DNA of 64,000 nucleotides from Todiramphus chloris collaris (taxonomy: Eukaryota > Chordata > Aves > Coraciiformes > Alcedinidae): NCBI GenBank assembly GCA_025345505.1, contig JANVCC010000048.1:4012640-4076639 (forward strand), written 5' to 3'. The notes under the pieces are model-generated. The model was given only the letters and a program-made list of their open reading frames with translations, was not told the DNA's origin and ran no database searches. The first letter of the stretch is position 1, and every line of letters begins with the position of its first letter. Shown in pieces: positions 11,882 through 23,709 of the stretch. The translations under genes were made by a program, and so were the position numbers.

Positions 11882-14800
11882 GTAAGAGAATCAGTAAGTG
11901 GTTGCTGGGAGAGATGCTATCAAAAAAGAACGTATAGCCAGAGTTCACATTGTATAAATTTCATCTCCTCTGCAGTATTTTCTTCTTCCTGAATTTGAGG
12001 AATTTAAGGCTTTCACAGAAAGTCTCCCAGAACTACAATATCACTTGGTAAATGGCAGATGGGGGCATCTGTCAACCACTCTTAACGGGAAAGAATAGCT
12101 GGTGGCTTCATTTAGCTCCTAACTTACTTAAATCTCATGCTTTTTAATGGATGACAAAAAATTCTCACAAATTCAGGCATATTGTTGATATAAAAGAAGC
12201 CTGGAATTAATAGTCACCTCTGTGCATCAACTTCCTTAGAAATAGTTTGAACATTGACCAAAATTCCTCTATACGAACTTACACAATAGGGTTTAACAGA
12301 AATACAAGTGATTATTTGAAGAGACCATTTCTCCTCTAGTAGCATGACATTTACCTTTAAAATTGTATCCAATTTGCTAAACTTTTTGTAGGAAACAGAT
12401 TTGGGAGTATGGGTAATATTTACTTTGTATGCCTGTGTATGATAATGTTGGTTTGTAACAATGACTAGCGTGTGTCCTTTGTTGAATTGAATGGCTAAGT
12501 GCTAGGTCTTTAAAAAAAAAGTCCAGTGTAGAAGAAATGTTTAAAGGGATGCTTTAACTCACTGCCTTCATTTAGGATGTGAAGGTATGGAACTGCTCAG
12601 AGAAGCAGCTCCAGGAGTCAAATCTAAGTCACTGCTGCAACAGGGCAACAAGGAACTCAATTTTTTCAGGAGAATAAAACTTTGAAGTAGCTAAAAGCAG
12701 TCAGAGATACGAGTTCCACTGTCTGTCAGTGGCACAGGTTCTTAAACACTAAATGACCCAATTTGCAGAAGTATTTAGAAATCTGAAATTTAGATCAGCA
12801 CCTCTTGCCATTTCAAAAAGCATCCATTGCACTGACACTGAAATCTGCATCATTAAGTGAAGAATTACCTTTGAAAACATGTCTGAAGTTGCTTTAGAAA
12901 GGATTATGCTGCATTCAGATCAAGTTTAAATGAGATTTTTAAGTTGTCAGTGTCTTTTTAAGGTAAGTACTTTCAAATGGAACAACTGCCAATTTATGGA
13001 AATTTTAATACTTAACAACCTTGACAGTGTCCCTTTGATTATCCTGTAAAAATGAAGTTGCTTTTGATAGGAAAGTTCATTCACTTATTTAAAGTCTCCA
13101 CATATTATGCTGGACAATCTGAATATCAGCATTCTGTCATTGGGAAAAAAATATACTAATACATGCAATTTTGCACGAAAATTTAACCATCAGAAACAAA
13201 TATCTAACTATAAGAAACAAAGAACTAAGTTGTCTTCTTTCTTAACCTATTTTAAAAGATGCTTAGATTCAACTAAGGGTTTTTGTTGGTGGTTTTTTTG
13301 TTGTTGTTGTTTATTTGTTTGTTGGGTTTTTCTTTTTTTGTGATGGACACAGCAAAAATTAAACAGAAAAATAAATGTCCTGTTCAGCTTGAATCACACA
13401 TGATGACCTCTTGCAAGAAGGGAAGAGTTCAATTGGCTTGAGGATGTAAAAGTAATTTTAGTAGTTCAGAGCCATGTGTTCCATTAGTTCCCATAATTCT
13501 AGCCAAAATTAACCAGGTGAGAAAGTTAATGCATATAAACCATCATAGATAGTTATCCATAATTTGGTCAAAATAAATGAACTTTAGTTATAGAGGGAGG
13601 ATACAAGAGTGGGAGAAGCTGTTAAGATCAGATCTCTTTAACAGGTGGCTGATAGATACAAAGAGATGATGTCTGATGTTAAACTAAATCTGAGGACCAT
13701 GTTCTGTCTTCACTGAAGTCTTCTCCTCCCTCCCCCAGTTATATTTAATGTCTAAAATCTGATCTTTATGTCAGCTTGGCTGCCCAGGGAAATTATGACC
13801 TTGTCAATGCCAAGGAAGTGAATGCTGAGTGACTGAGAGAGAACAGGATTTTTAGCCTGACATTTTGGGTTTTTGCTTGCTGCTTCTTTACTGACTTCAT
13901 TGATGAAATAGCTGTCTCATTTGAATAAGTGTTAGCAGTTTGCAGGCTGGGCTCCAGCCCATTGAAAATGTGAAGGGGAATATTACAGAAGCATGTCTGG
14001 GACTGACACAATAGGGTATTTCCTTCTGCTCTTAGACCTCTTGCACTTCTCTCCCCACTACATTCTTTTTTAAAAAAATCAAATTCAGAGCTTTGAGCAG
14101 AGCTTCAGCACCCTTAAAGAGAGGACACAGTTTTCCCCCAAAGCTGGTGAAGGGTTTTGACAAATCTACTACTCTTGATATATTTTAGGATGAAACTCCC
14201 ATATCCATTCCTGTTCACTTTTTTACTTACTATTCCTTCTTGTCACTTTTTTCTTTGCTCACTCTCGAGTGTATTGACAGGCCAAGGGGCAACAAAGGGA
14301 GAGGAGAGATGTTTGACCTGGAGCTGCAGCTGGGGTTGTATCTCTCTATGGGTAAGTCGCATCTCTAAATTGCACAGGCAACCACCAGAAGAGAAGGCAA
14401 GTAAGGAAGAAAAGAAATACCTAAGATAAAACTATGGGCTGCAGGATTGGTTTTGCAGTTGTTAGCATGTCAGCTAATGACTTTGAAATGCAGCAAAGTT
14501 ATAATGATTAGCAGCAACGACAACAAAAAAGGATGGGCTCCAACCTCTCAGGATTGTGACGAATCCTCATCAGTATCTTCTAGGCTCCTGACCTGAGCTC
14601 AGAGCTTGTTAGTAGAACAGAGAAGCTGTTACAATAAGCTATAAGTGCTAGAACTAATATTATAGATAAGACTGCTATGCTGATCCTTCTGTAGTATTAT
14701 TCATACAAGACGTGATTTTTTTTCAGTTGATCGTGTTATTTTCAAATATTTTCCTGCAATTTGGACTTAAAGATTTATTTTTCTCATGACTGGCAACGTG

Positions 14801-17800
14801 TCAAATTTAGAAGTGTTTTGACCAGCTGTTATTGTTTTATGTCTTATCCAATAGCAACTTAAGCTATGTTAAAAATGAAAAAGCATAACTTAAAATGGAA
14901 GGATGTTTCCTTAGGAAAGGTTTTAATGGAAGCATTGATGTTATCAAGCCCACAGCATCTTTCTTCAAAAAACTATGAATGAGGTGAAACAATGAATTAT
15001 ATCAGAGGCCTGATTGATACATTAAGTATAATTTTTGCTGCTGTGAAAACTATAAAATGAAACTATGCACTTATCTGCCTGTAATATATAGCTCTTTTCT
15101 GAATAACATTTTCACGGGGAATAACAGTCGCAACAATCACAGTGCACATTCAGTCTCACATGTAAAAAAAAAGTACCTTATGATTGCAGCCATTTAAAAT
15201 GGGGATTTTTACACTGGACAAAATAAAGGATATTTAGCTTTTTAATGAGCACATGTTGTTTAATTTGGATTGAAAACAGCCAAAGTGAGAATCCAAAAAC
15301 TTCTGAAGTCCCCTATAAGGCAACTGGAATTTCAAACTGAAACAAATCATTAAAAATAAAGATAAAAACAACCATCCACATGTAAAGCCCTAGCGAAGAG
15401 AGTTAACTGTGCATTCAGCTGAGCACGTTTATCCTGTTCTGCTGAGACAGACTGCTAGGCTAGAAGATTTTCAGCATTTGTTCATTTAAAGATAAGGATA
15501 ACTGTGCACAGAGCACCGCAAGCAGAATGCAAAGAGACTCCCTTCAAAGTCTGCTCAAGTCAGTAAAGAGACTTCTTCGGCTTTATAAGAATTCTTGCCC
15601 ATCCTCTTGTAATTCCACAGGCAAACTCTGCCAAGGCAGCTACTTCTAATTTCTGTTAAATGAATGATGTCTTATTCAACTCAGACTGATAAATAATTCT
15701 CACAACTATAGGTCTGAACTTGCTATCTCACAGAGGCTCTGATGCTTTTGGTACAAGAATCAACATTATGACTCATCTGAATTATGTTACAGCAAAAGCA
15801 TCATCTAGTTGATACGGGGTTTTTTTTTTTTTTTTCTATCAAAATGAAACACAAAATAGCTCTTCTCATGATTTCTCTCTCCCTCTCTGTCATTCATTTC
15901 TTGTGCACATTTTTAATACAGAAGCTGATTTCCTGAGAATGATACGTTTTCCTAAGGCTCCAAAAGTGACAGATGACCTTACTTGTCTTTCATTATTTCC
16001 TTTACAGATTTTTTTTTATTCAAATATTGTTTCAAAGCATGTTCTCACAAAACAAACATACCAATATCAATACTTACCATTAAGCAACCATTTCAGCTGG
16101 GAGGAAAATCAGGTTTAGGATCTGAGAAAACAAAGTGGAATAGATTCTTTTTGCCTATAGCATTGGAAGCCTGGAAAGTCCTATTATTGTAAGAATTAAA
16201 TTGGCTTACTTAGATGCATACAGATGGCAATGCCTTGTACTAGGTACAGCTGCCATTTTTTTTTTTTTTTTTTTGTCCTCTTAGGAGAGAGGGAAAAGTC
16301 TAGTCTGTCCAACTGCAAAGAACAATGAGTTTTCATAAGCAAGTTTGAGGGTTTATTCTACATAGTTTCCTATGCATGCTTCGAGATGTCTTTTTGTACA
16401 TTTAATAATATTTTCAACAGAATTATTCTGGAAGTGACACTTCTTGGAAGGAACGCAGAATAAAAATATGATGCCTGCTGAAATGTTTAAGAAGTAGCTG
16501 CTGAACCCTGTGGTAAACAAATAATACAAATGATATTTGCAAAGAAACACAGCAAAATTTTTTTTTTTTTGGAACATCTCTCTTCATAATATAAAAAGGA
16601 GATCACTATAATCTTCATTAGACAATCTAGCTAATACATCTAAACAGGAATTTTCAGTTCACTGACTATTCATGCAAATACATTTCTAACTTGTTTGGGG
16701 TTTTTTTGTGCATGACAGTGATTTTGCTTAAATTGCTGTTTTCCACTCTCAGGGCAAACTCAGCATCATTTACAGGCTTAACATTGACTGCAGAAACTTC
16801 TAATGAATAAAAAATTCAGGCTTTCAACTCTGATACTTACAACCTTTGTTTCCAGTGAGAATGTCTAGGCTAAAGTAAAGGATGCTCATAAAAAGCACAA
16901 GTTTCAAAATGCTTGTGAATAGCTGCTGACAAAACTGTACAGTCAACTGAAATTCCTGTGATGTCTCTCTCAATTTTGATAGTATAAACAACTGTCACCC
17001 AGTTAGGTGAATCTGTGAGTGTGACTGAGGATAAGGTGCCTGTTCTTAGAAAGTGCAAGTAACGTAAGTTGGTGGTAAACTACAGTGAGATGGTGGTCAA
17101 TAAAATATTGAACTATTCCAAATATAAACTGTCTTCATAATATGCACATATACTGCCTATGTTACAGGAGACTTTATACAACCTTTATACATTAAAGGCT
17201 TGACCTTATCCCAGCCCCATTCATGTAGGATAACCATTCATGATTGCTTTCTTCTTGAGAAAACATTTGAGTCGTTAGATACATACGATTCACTGAAAGA
17301 AAAACAACATAAAGAGAAATAAAGAAGTCTTTCCAAAAAAAAAAACCAAAAAGAAAACAAAAAGAATTATATTTTTACATGATAAATAGGGACAGATGCC
17401 ATTTTCTTTAAAGTGTAGTGAATGCTAAAATGAGTCCTAAATCACAAACTGTCTGAGCTGTGGGGAGTCACAGTTTTTCTGTCTGGGTAAAGTTCAGTCA
17501 AAGTCTGACACTCAGAGAGAGGACATTGGGTGACAATATGTAAGAGGAACATTTTATTGTCATTGGACAGAGGGAAAACAGGAGCCCTGAAGATCATATT
17601 TCTTAGGGCTGTAAGAGAATTCTTTCAACAATCTATTGCCAGTCAGAATTGTGAACAACTTTGTACATTTCCCCCTTTTTATTATACTTTTTAAGTACAT
17701 AGTCATACTTTCCTGCGTGTTGTGAATGAATAAACCAGCCCCTAAACAAAGGTTACCCTCTGCTCTTAAATCCTTCTGGTCCCTTGACATTTCTCACTGA

Positions 17801-18354
17801 TGAAAATTGGATGCAGAGGCAAGGCAAACTACTCTAGCTAAATGCTTCTGAATAGGATGATGGTCTGCTGCTACATAAATCCTGTGTACTGTCAGATCCC
17901 TGGAGCATTCTTTGTTCTGGCCTTGGAGAGATTTCTTGTCAGCCCACCAGACAGTAAGAAGAAAACTGCAGTTGATTCTGTCAGAACATCACATGGAATG
18001 AACAAAATTATGATTCTTCCTTCATGTGTGTTCAAACTTATTTTTCAGAGCTCCCCCTGGTTCTAGCTCCGTTAGAATAGGCTCCGGAACAAAGAGAAGT
18101 TACCTTTTAATTATCAAAATGTTCTTTTCAGAGAACAGCTATCAGTGTAATTTCCTTGAATGACAAAAAATTTTTCACTGCAGAGTATTGCAAACACAGG
18201 ACAGTAGGACAGATGGGGAAGGTAAAAGGTGATAAAAGGAAAAGAAATATTGTGCAATAATTCTTCTAAATCTCTCCTTCCTGATGTACTGTATTGTAAT
18301 CATAGACTACTCATGCCTTTTTACACTTCAAACTGCAAGCGTTAGAGATTAAAC
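11882..18354. other. Unique AT-rich noncoding sequence
   Basis: No gene was recognised. Homopolymer tracts include T runs at 15820-15835 and 16256-16274. A T/G-rich low-complexity stretch lies at 13277-13341. A possible 71-nt pseudo-exon at 14281-14351 has splice-like ends but is open in two frames, so it carries little weight. The remaining open frames are short and overlap on opposite strands. Confidence 0.6.
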
Positions 18355-19235
18355 AATAAGCAGTTATTGAGGAAGTAAAGAGTGGGATGATAAAACTTGC
18401 TGACGAGACTGATATTCAGGGTAGTAGAAGTGACAGCCACCATGGATAAAGTCTTGTGAAAGGACCTTATGATTTTGAATGATTAGACAATAAACTGGCA
18501 CATGAATTCAATATAGTTAATGTAAACTGATGCACACAGGAAAAAAAAGTCTAACTTCACATATAAAATTATGAGCTCTGAGCTGATGAGGAATTTAGGA
18601 ATGAAATTGGGGGTTATAACAGACAGTTCCATGAAAACATCAGCTCAATGGTCATTATTAATCAAAACCAAATCAAGTTTTAAGAAATGCTAGGAAAAAG
18701 ATAGAAAACAAACCAGAAAATATTACATTACTGTATAAATTAAATGGTTTTTTTTGTATCTTGAATAATATGGGCAATTCCAGCACCTCCATTTAAGTTT
18801 TAACTAAATATTCAGTCCAAATAACTCCCTGGATTGGAATAAAGACACCTGGAATGGTCATGAGAGGTGTAGCGAAGGTGAGTATGGATCTCTTACAGCA
18901 CGAGAGCAAGGAGACCAGCTATTCCTACAATCTAGTAGTTAAAAAGTTCAGCATGAAAGAGGAGGAGGTCCCCATATAAGCAAGCTGTGGAATTTCTTGC
19001 CACAGGATATAGCAGATGCTAAAAGTTTATGGAGTTCAAAAAGCAACTACAAAAATATATATAATGAGGGTTACTAAGTTCAAAGACATCAGCCTTAGCT
19101 AAGGAAGCTGTGTGTTGCAAATTGCTGGATTGTATTTTGGGCAAGTGTCACTTTGTGCTTGCCTTGTTCTTACACTGCTATAGAAAAGATGCTGAGCTAG
19201 ATGGACCAGCAGTCCCTATTTTATGATCTCTTACG
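18355..19235 (+). mobile_element. Ancient CR1/L3-type LINE fragment
   Basis: This is a badly decayed 3' part of a non-LTR retrotransposon in the plus orientation. Diagnostic phrases in order are: GATAAAACTTGCTGACGAG (about 18389), CTGATGCACACAGGAAAA (about 18528), AACCAGAAAATATTACATT (about 18710), TGTGGAATTTCTTGCCACAG (about 18985), TTGCCTTGTTCTTACACTGC (about 19160) and GAGCTAGATGGACCAGCAGT (about 19192). These match the conserved order of the reverse-transcriptase C-terminal region and 3' tail of amniote CR1/L3-like elements. Internal deletions and many stops mean it codes for nothing now. It is clearly older than the octamer-tailed avian CR1 copies elsewhere in the window. The 5' limit is approximate. 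Confidence 0.85.
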
Positions 19236-19542
19236 ACAAACAAGGGGTTACCAAAGAGGAAAGGATAAAACCCCAACGCTACTGAAACAAAAAATCTCTG
19301 CTCTCTTCAGCAGGAATGTGAAAGAAATGTCATTTAAAGGCTCATTTTCCAAAAAAACCTCACTAAAAATAAATAAAAAAAAAATAGATAAGTAAATACA
19401 TAAATAGATTTGCAACTGAAGTATACACAAGGTGGTAAATACAGATTTACAAACAGATTTCAACTGCTCCGAGGAGAGAATTGATTCCTCACATTCTAAG
19501 GATGGAGGGGAAGTGTGCAAGGTCTGTCACAGAAGTCAAAGC

Positions 19543-19604
19543 ACAGAACCATAAAACTATTTAGGTTGGAAAAGACATTTAAAATCATCAAGTCTAACCG
19601 TTAT
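19543..19604 (-). mobile_element. CR1 3'-end fragment
   Basis: The plus strand reads AGAACCATAAAACTATTTAG then GGTTGGAAAAGAC and ATCATCAAGTCTAACC. This is the reverse complement of the terminal part of an avian CR1, beginning with a decayed octamer (ATCATAGAAT-like) and the conserved GGTTGGAA block. Only the last 60 or so bases are visible, typical of strong 5' truncation. It lies about 300 bases after the ancient CR1/L3 copy and in the opposite orientation, so it is an independent insertion. Confidence 0.8.
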
Positions 19605-20958
19605 TTTGTACTTGAATTCAGTAGCTTAAAGTCAGGATTGCAACTTAAAAGAACTTTGTGTTGGGTTTTGGTGGAGTCAATTTGCTATTGAAGCTGGGAT
19701 ATTGATCCAGTTTGCCTGAGAAGAAAGGCATTTGTGGGGCTGTGAATCTGTAACTACAGTTTATCACTCCTATTTTGTCCAATAGGATGTTCTCTGCTTT
19801 ATTTCTTGGTGTTAATTTACTGCACCTCAGAGAATCTAAGATAAGATTTCTTTTCTGACATTTTAGCAAGTAAAATGTGATTCTGAGAACTCAGAAAAAT
19901 CATGACCTAACCTTTCCCAGCGTAATGATAATGATACCATTTACAGGAAAAAATTACTTTAAATTGGTTAGAAAACACTTAGGCTAAAAGATGTCTTATC
20001 CAGTGCAAGGGAAGAAAACTCAGAGTACATTTTCATAGTTAATTTTGGTTAAACAGGCTAATGAATGTTTTCTGCATGGCAGCCAAGATTGCCATGTGGC
20101 TGCAATCGCTGCTGGGAGCAAATGCTGTTTGTTATTCCTTTTCAGTTTGTTCTTGGATTCTGTGCCTGGCTTTATATGGATCCTGTGCATGGCATCAACA
20201 AATTGAAAAAATGGCTTGTCTGATGCCTAAGAAGTAGAGTTCCTAATATGGTGCCATGTGTCTGGCCTATTCAGAAGGTGGATTTGCATTTACTTCACAG
20301 ATTTCTGCATGTGATTTTTCTGTGTTTGAGCACAACACCCCCATACCCCATCTCAGCAGATATCAGGCTCTGAACAACAAAGGTCTGGGTTGAGATTAAA
20401 ACTAGCAGTACCCATAGTGGCCAGCCCTGCCTCAAGTTGGTTGCTGTGGAGAAGTTAAGCTTGGAGCAGGATAAGAGGTGCCTGAATCTACCATGACTGT
20501 CCCAGCGTCTGTGCCAAAACCTCAGTTTTCAGTGCTAAAGGAGTGACTCTCCCTATACTTAATTAGATTTCTACTTTTTTTCCTTGTAGATGCTTGTTTA
20601 TAGTCCAAAGTCCTTTCAAAACCTTGAATTTTGCTTAGAATAAGGTTATCAGAGAAATAACTGCTTGACTCTTTTCCCTTACCTTCTTCATGGAGCCCTG
20701 CAGGAACACTTCAGTGGTGTTTTCATGACTTTTCTTTGTAATTGTCAGAGGTAATAACTTTTTTTTTTTTTTTAAGGATAAGGGAATCTGGTCTTTATAA
20801 TCAACTGACAGCGGGAGCTGGGATTTCCAAAAAAGCATCACAGGCAGTGAGATTCATGATAAAAATCTGCCTCAGGAGAACTGCTTTCATGTTTTACTCC
20901 ATCTTTTGACTTGCTTACAGGTTGCAGCATTGGAGCTCTGAATAAGCCTCAAATAACA

Positions 20959-20994
20959 TTAAAAAAAAAAAAAAAAAAAAGAAAGAAAAAAAAG
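20959..20994 (+). repeat. A-rich homopolymer tract
   Basis: There is a run of 20 A residues at 20961-20980, then GAAAG and eight further A residues. No recognisable retroposon body precedes it, so I cannot assign it as a poly(A) tail. Confidence 0.9.
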
Positions 20995-22899
20995 ACTTTG
21001 AATCTGACCCATTGTCACTGCAGATAATACTATTGGGGTGGCAGCACTTTGTCTATTCTTGCTGCAGAGCTTTCAGATTTGAGCTGTCCTGTAAGAGGAA
21101 CTACAGACACTGTGAAGCAGACTTTGGTTTGAAACTACAGGGGCTGTAATTAAGCTTAATTGAAACCATGTCTGTGAGATAGAGGGACAAATGTCTTTAG
21201 GAGCATCACCACAGCTGCATCTCTTCTGAGTAAAGACAGCACTAGTGAGGAGAAAATAAAACCTAATACCAGATACTAGGGGTAAGCTAATGCTGTGCAA
21301 TGGCCCAGATTGTACTGCAGGAAGAATTTATGGGAGAACTATAAAGCTATTGGGGTTTCTTTGTAAGTATAAAAAGTTATAAGGATGAATAATAGTTTTA
21401 AATATATATATTTCCTTGCTGTTGGTTTCTTACAGGTTATTTCACTGTATCTTTATTGTGTCTGTCTAGCCACGGGGAGAAGCTGATTAAGTGGTCTAAA
21501 TTTTCTTTATCTCTTACTTTCACTACTTGACCTTCCTGTTTGAGTGTACTGGGTGTTTCCAACGGCGTTTCTATTATGAAATCCAGCTTGTCTTCTGGAA
21601 TTACATTGTTTTTGATGAGCTAGAAGAGAAACACAGGTGGGTTTCTGAGAGCAACATGCCTGAGCTCCTGCCAGCTCATTTTATGGGCTGCTGGGGGCTT
21701 CAAAGCAACTGTGTTCTGCAGAATCTTCCATTTTGAGAAAATTCTGTCACAGCAGCATCCTGAGGTTAGATTTCCTGTGAGCCTGCAGACTGCCTGCCAT
21801 ACATACACAAACGACAGGAGCCTCAGATCCCCTTCTGCAGGTGGGATCTGGAGTCTTTAGGCTCATCTTCCTTTTCAGCTGAGATTCCTCAGTCTGCAGT
21901 GGCTCCTAACATGGAGTGGAGATCCCCAGAGCATCACCTCCTCATCAGTGGTGCTCTCCCCTGCTAGGCTGACAGTCAACAACCAAGCTCAGAGCCATGT
22001 GTTTTCCCATCAGACCTTTGGATATTGTTGCAGCAAGAGGGAAAAGATGGAACAGGGGGTAAGGAGAAGATTCCAGCACACTGTGCAGAATTTTTGCAAT
22101 GAGCTGGGTAAAGGCAAATCTTGCCTTTGCAGCAAGGAGCCTGGAAGCCCTGAGGACTTCAGCATTGTTATGCAGCTCCTGGGTCTGCAGCACTCTGGCT
22201 GGCAACCTTGGAGTTCATCCTCTGCGCTGGAGATCTCACAGCTTCAGACCTGTTGCTGTGGGACAGCAGGGAGCAGTTTTCCAAGCTCAGCTGTACATGT
22301 CAGCATGCCCAACTTCCTGCAGTCAAAGAGCTCTGCCAGGTACCTCACAGCATGTGCTTCTTCCAAATGGTGTCCTGGGTGTCTCAGATGGTACTAGGAA
22401 CGTAAGGTTGTGCTGCAAAATTTCACCCCAATTTTTCACACAAAATATTTTGATTCCTGCAGGCAGAATCTTACTACTATTAATTTTCAAGTGAAATTTC
22501 TACTTTTTACTTCCCATTTTAGTCTGAAATGAAAGGCTGTTTTTCTCAGAATTTCAGAAGGCTCTGTAAAATGGAAGTGCTTCCTTTAGACCAGGTCATC
22601 AGTGGCTTTTGAATAGAAGGGACCTGGATCCTTTCTGACTCCTTCAGGCCTTTGCTGATAGAATTTCCTTCTTGCCTTCTCCCAGAGTGTCCCCCAGGAT
22701 ACTGATGCTCACATACACTGTCTCGTACTCAGTTAATCTAGTTCCGTGTCTAAGGCACTTCATGAAATATTGTAATATTGCCATTTCCATTCAGAAATAT
22801 CATATCTAATTATGCTAACCCTGCAGCATTCATTTCACTGGTGAGGTCAGCTTCTATCTGATCCATTTGAATTCTTTTCATTTTTCTCTCTTTTTCAGG

Positions 22900-23684
22900 A
22901 TGTCCCTTTGGGATAAATGGTCTTACCAGTCCAGTCTTACCTTATTTATCTCCTCACCAGCCACTTCCACCCTGTTGTTGCTCACTCTTATCATTTATCA
23001 ACTTTTCTGGTAAGTGACCTGTAATGTACATCTACAAAATGCACATAATCCCTGCAGTTGTGTAAATATTTGGTTTACTTAAATGCAAGTCGTAACTACT
23101 GCTTTTCCCTTCTTCCTATATGTTTGATTCATACTTATGTTGCTTCTAGGACTAATTAGATTCCAAGTTTTTTACGGGAGAGGGAACACATTTTCTGAGT
23201 TGGCACAGTGTGTCCTGAGATTGACCAAGACCAGGAGGCATTTCTATAACATAAATAAATAATAACATCTCTAAAAATCTTTTCATCACCTTAATGGCTA
23301 TGCGATCTCTGTGTATTTTGGTGATTGCAGTAAGTAGTTGTAGAAAGCATTGTGATAACGTCAATAGAAGCATGGTATGGTAATGTAAAATTAATGAGCT
23401 AGATGGTAATCTTTTTAGGCAAATTGTGTTCTGTAATACAGCACACCCTCTCAATTAGTCTGTTCTCAGGAGCCAAGGAATCAGTGTATTGTGTGTGAAG
23501 TGCACAGCAAAATTGAGTATGTTACTCAGGAAGATCAGGGTAGCTGATAGTCAAAGTGCAATAACCTCTTATGGAACGTAATCTTATAGTGAAGAGCATT
23601 ATAGAGGCAATTCATGGTACTTTCATTTTTATGTTTTGAATGTCCCACAGGTATTTGTTAGTAAAGAGAAAGAGACTTCAGTGA
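22900..23684 (+). CDS. Candidate 47-residue single-pass membrane microprotein (two exons)
   Basis: Exon 22899-23009 has a strong acceptor (TTTTCATTTTTCTCTCTTTT then CAG) and a strong donor (TTCTG then GTAAGTGA). ATG lies at 22900. The second exon begins at 23651 after a pyrimidine-rich acceptor ending GTCCCACAG. Splicing out 641 nt restores a TGG codon across the junction and gives 47 codons ending at TGA 23682-23684. The predicted protein starts MSLWDKWSYQ, has a hydrophobic span at residues 24-41 (TLLLLTLIIYQLFWYLLV) and ends KRKRLQ. A positive tail suggests a cytosolic C-terminus. AATAAA follows at 23704-23709 with a T/G-rich stretch just after. If not spliced, the frame stops at once (37 residues). 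The 5' exon is not identified. I recognise no family, and a chance arrangement cannot be excluded. Confidence 0.3.
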
Positions 23685-23703
23685 CTGTTGTTAAGAAAAC
23701 CAA

Positions 23704-23709
23704 AATAAA
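23704..23709 (+). promoter_or_regulatory. Polyadenylation signal AATAAA
   Basis: The canonical hexamer lies 20 bases after the stop codon of the candidate microprotein frame. A GCTTGTGTTCTG stretch about 25-30 bases further on fits a GU-rich downstream element. The hexamer is common by chance in AT-rich DNA; its placement is what makes it of note. Confidence 0.3.

Larger units (their letters stand above)
19236..22898. other. Noncoding, with a GC-richer block at 21640-22400
   Basis: The first part holds a CR1 tail (listed separately) and a 20-base A run at 20961-20980 that continues as A-rich sequence to 20994. From about 21640 to 22400 the base composition shifts towards GC and several frames stay open, the longest being 149 codons (21948-22397), with another of 131 codons overlapping it in a different frame. 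I recognise neither product, and overlap in two frames argues against both. A donor-like AGGGGGTAAGG sits at about 22053-22063, which could make the block a noncoding first exon of the candidate at 22899. Confidence 0.4.

Noticed and set aside
14281..14351. 71-nt interval with acceptor and donor
   Set aside because: Two of three frames are open with no reason to prefer one, and the interval is short; most likely a pseudo-exon.
21948..22494. 149- and 131-codon plus-strand frames
   Set aside because: They overlap in different frames, an antisense frame is open as well, and no family was recognised; a GC-richer background with fewer stops explains them better than two genes.
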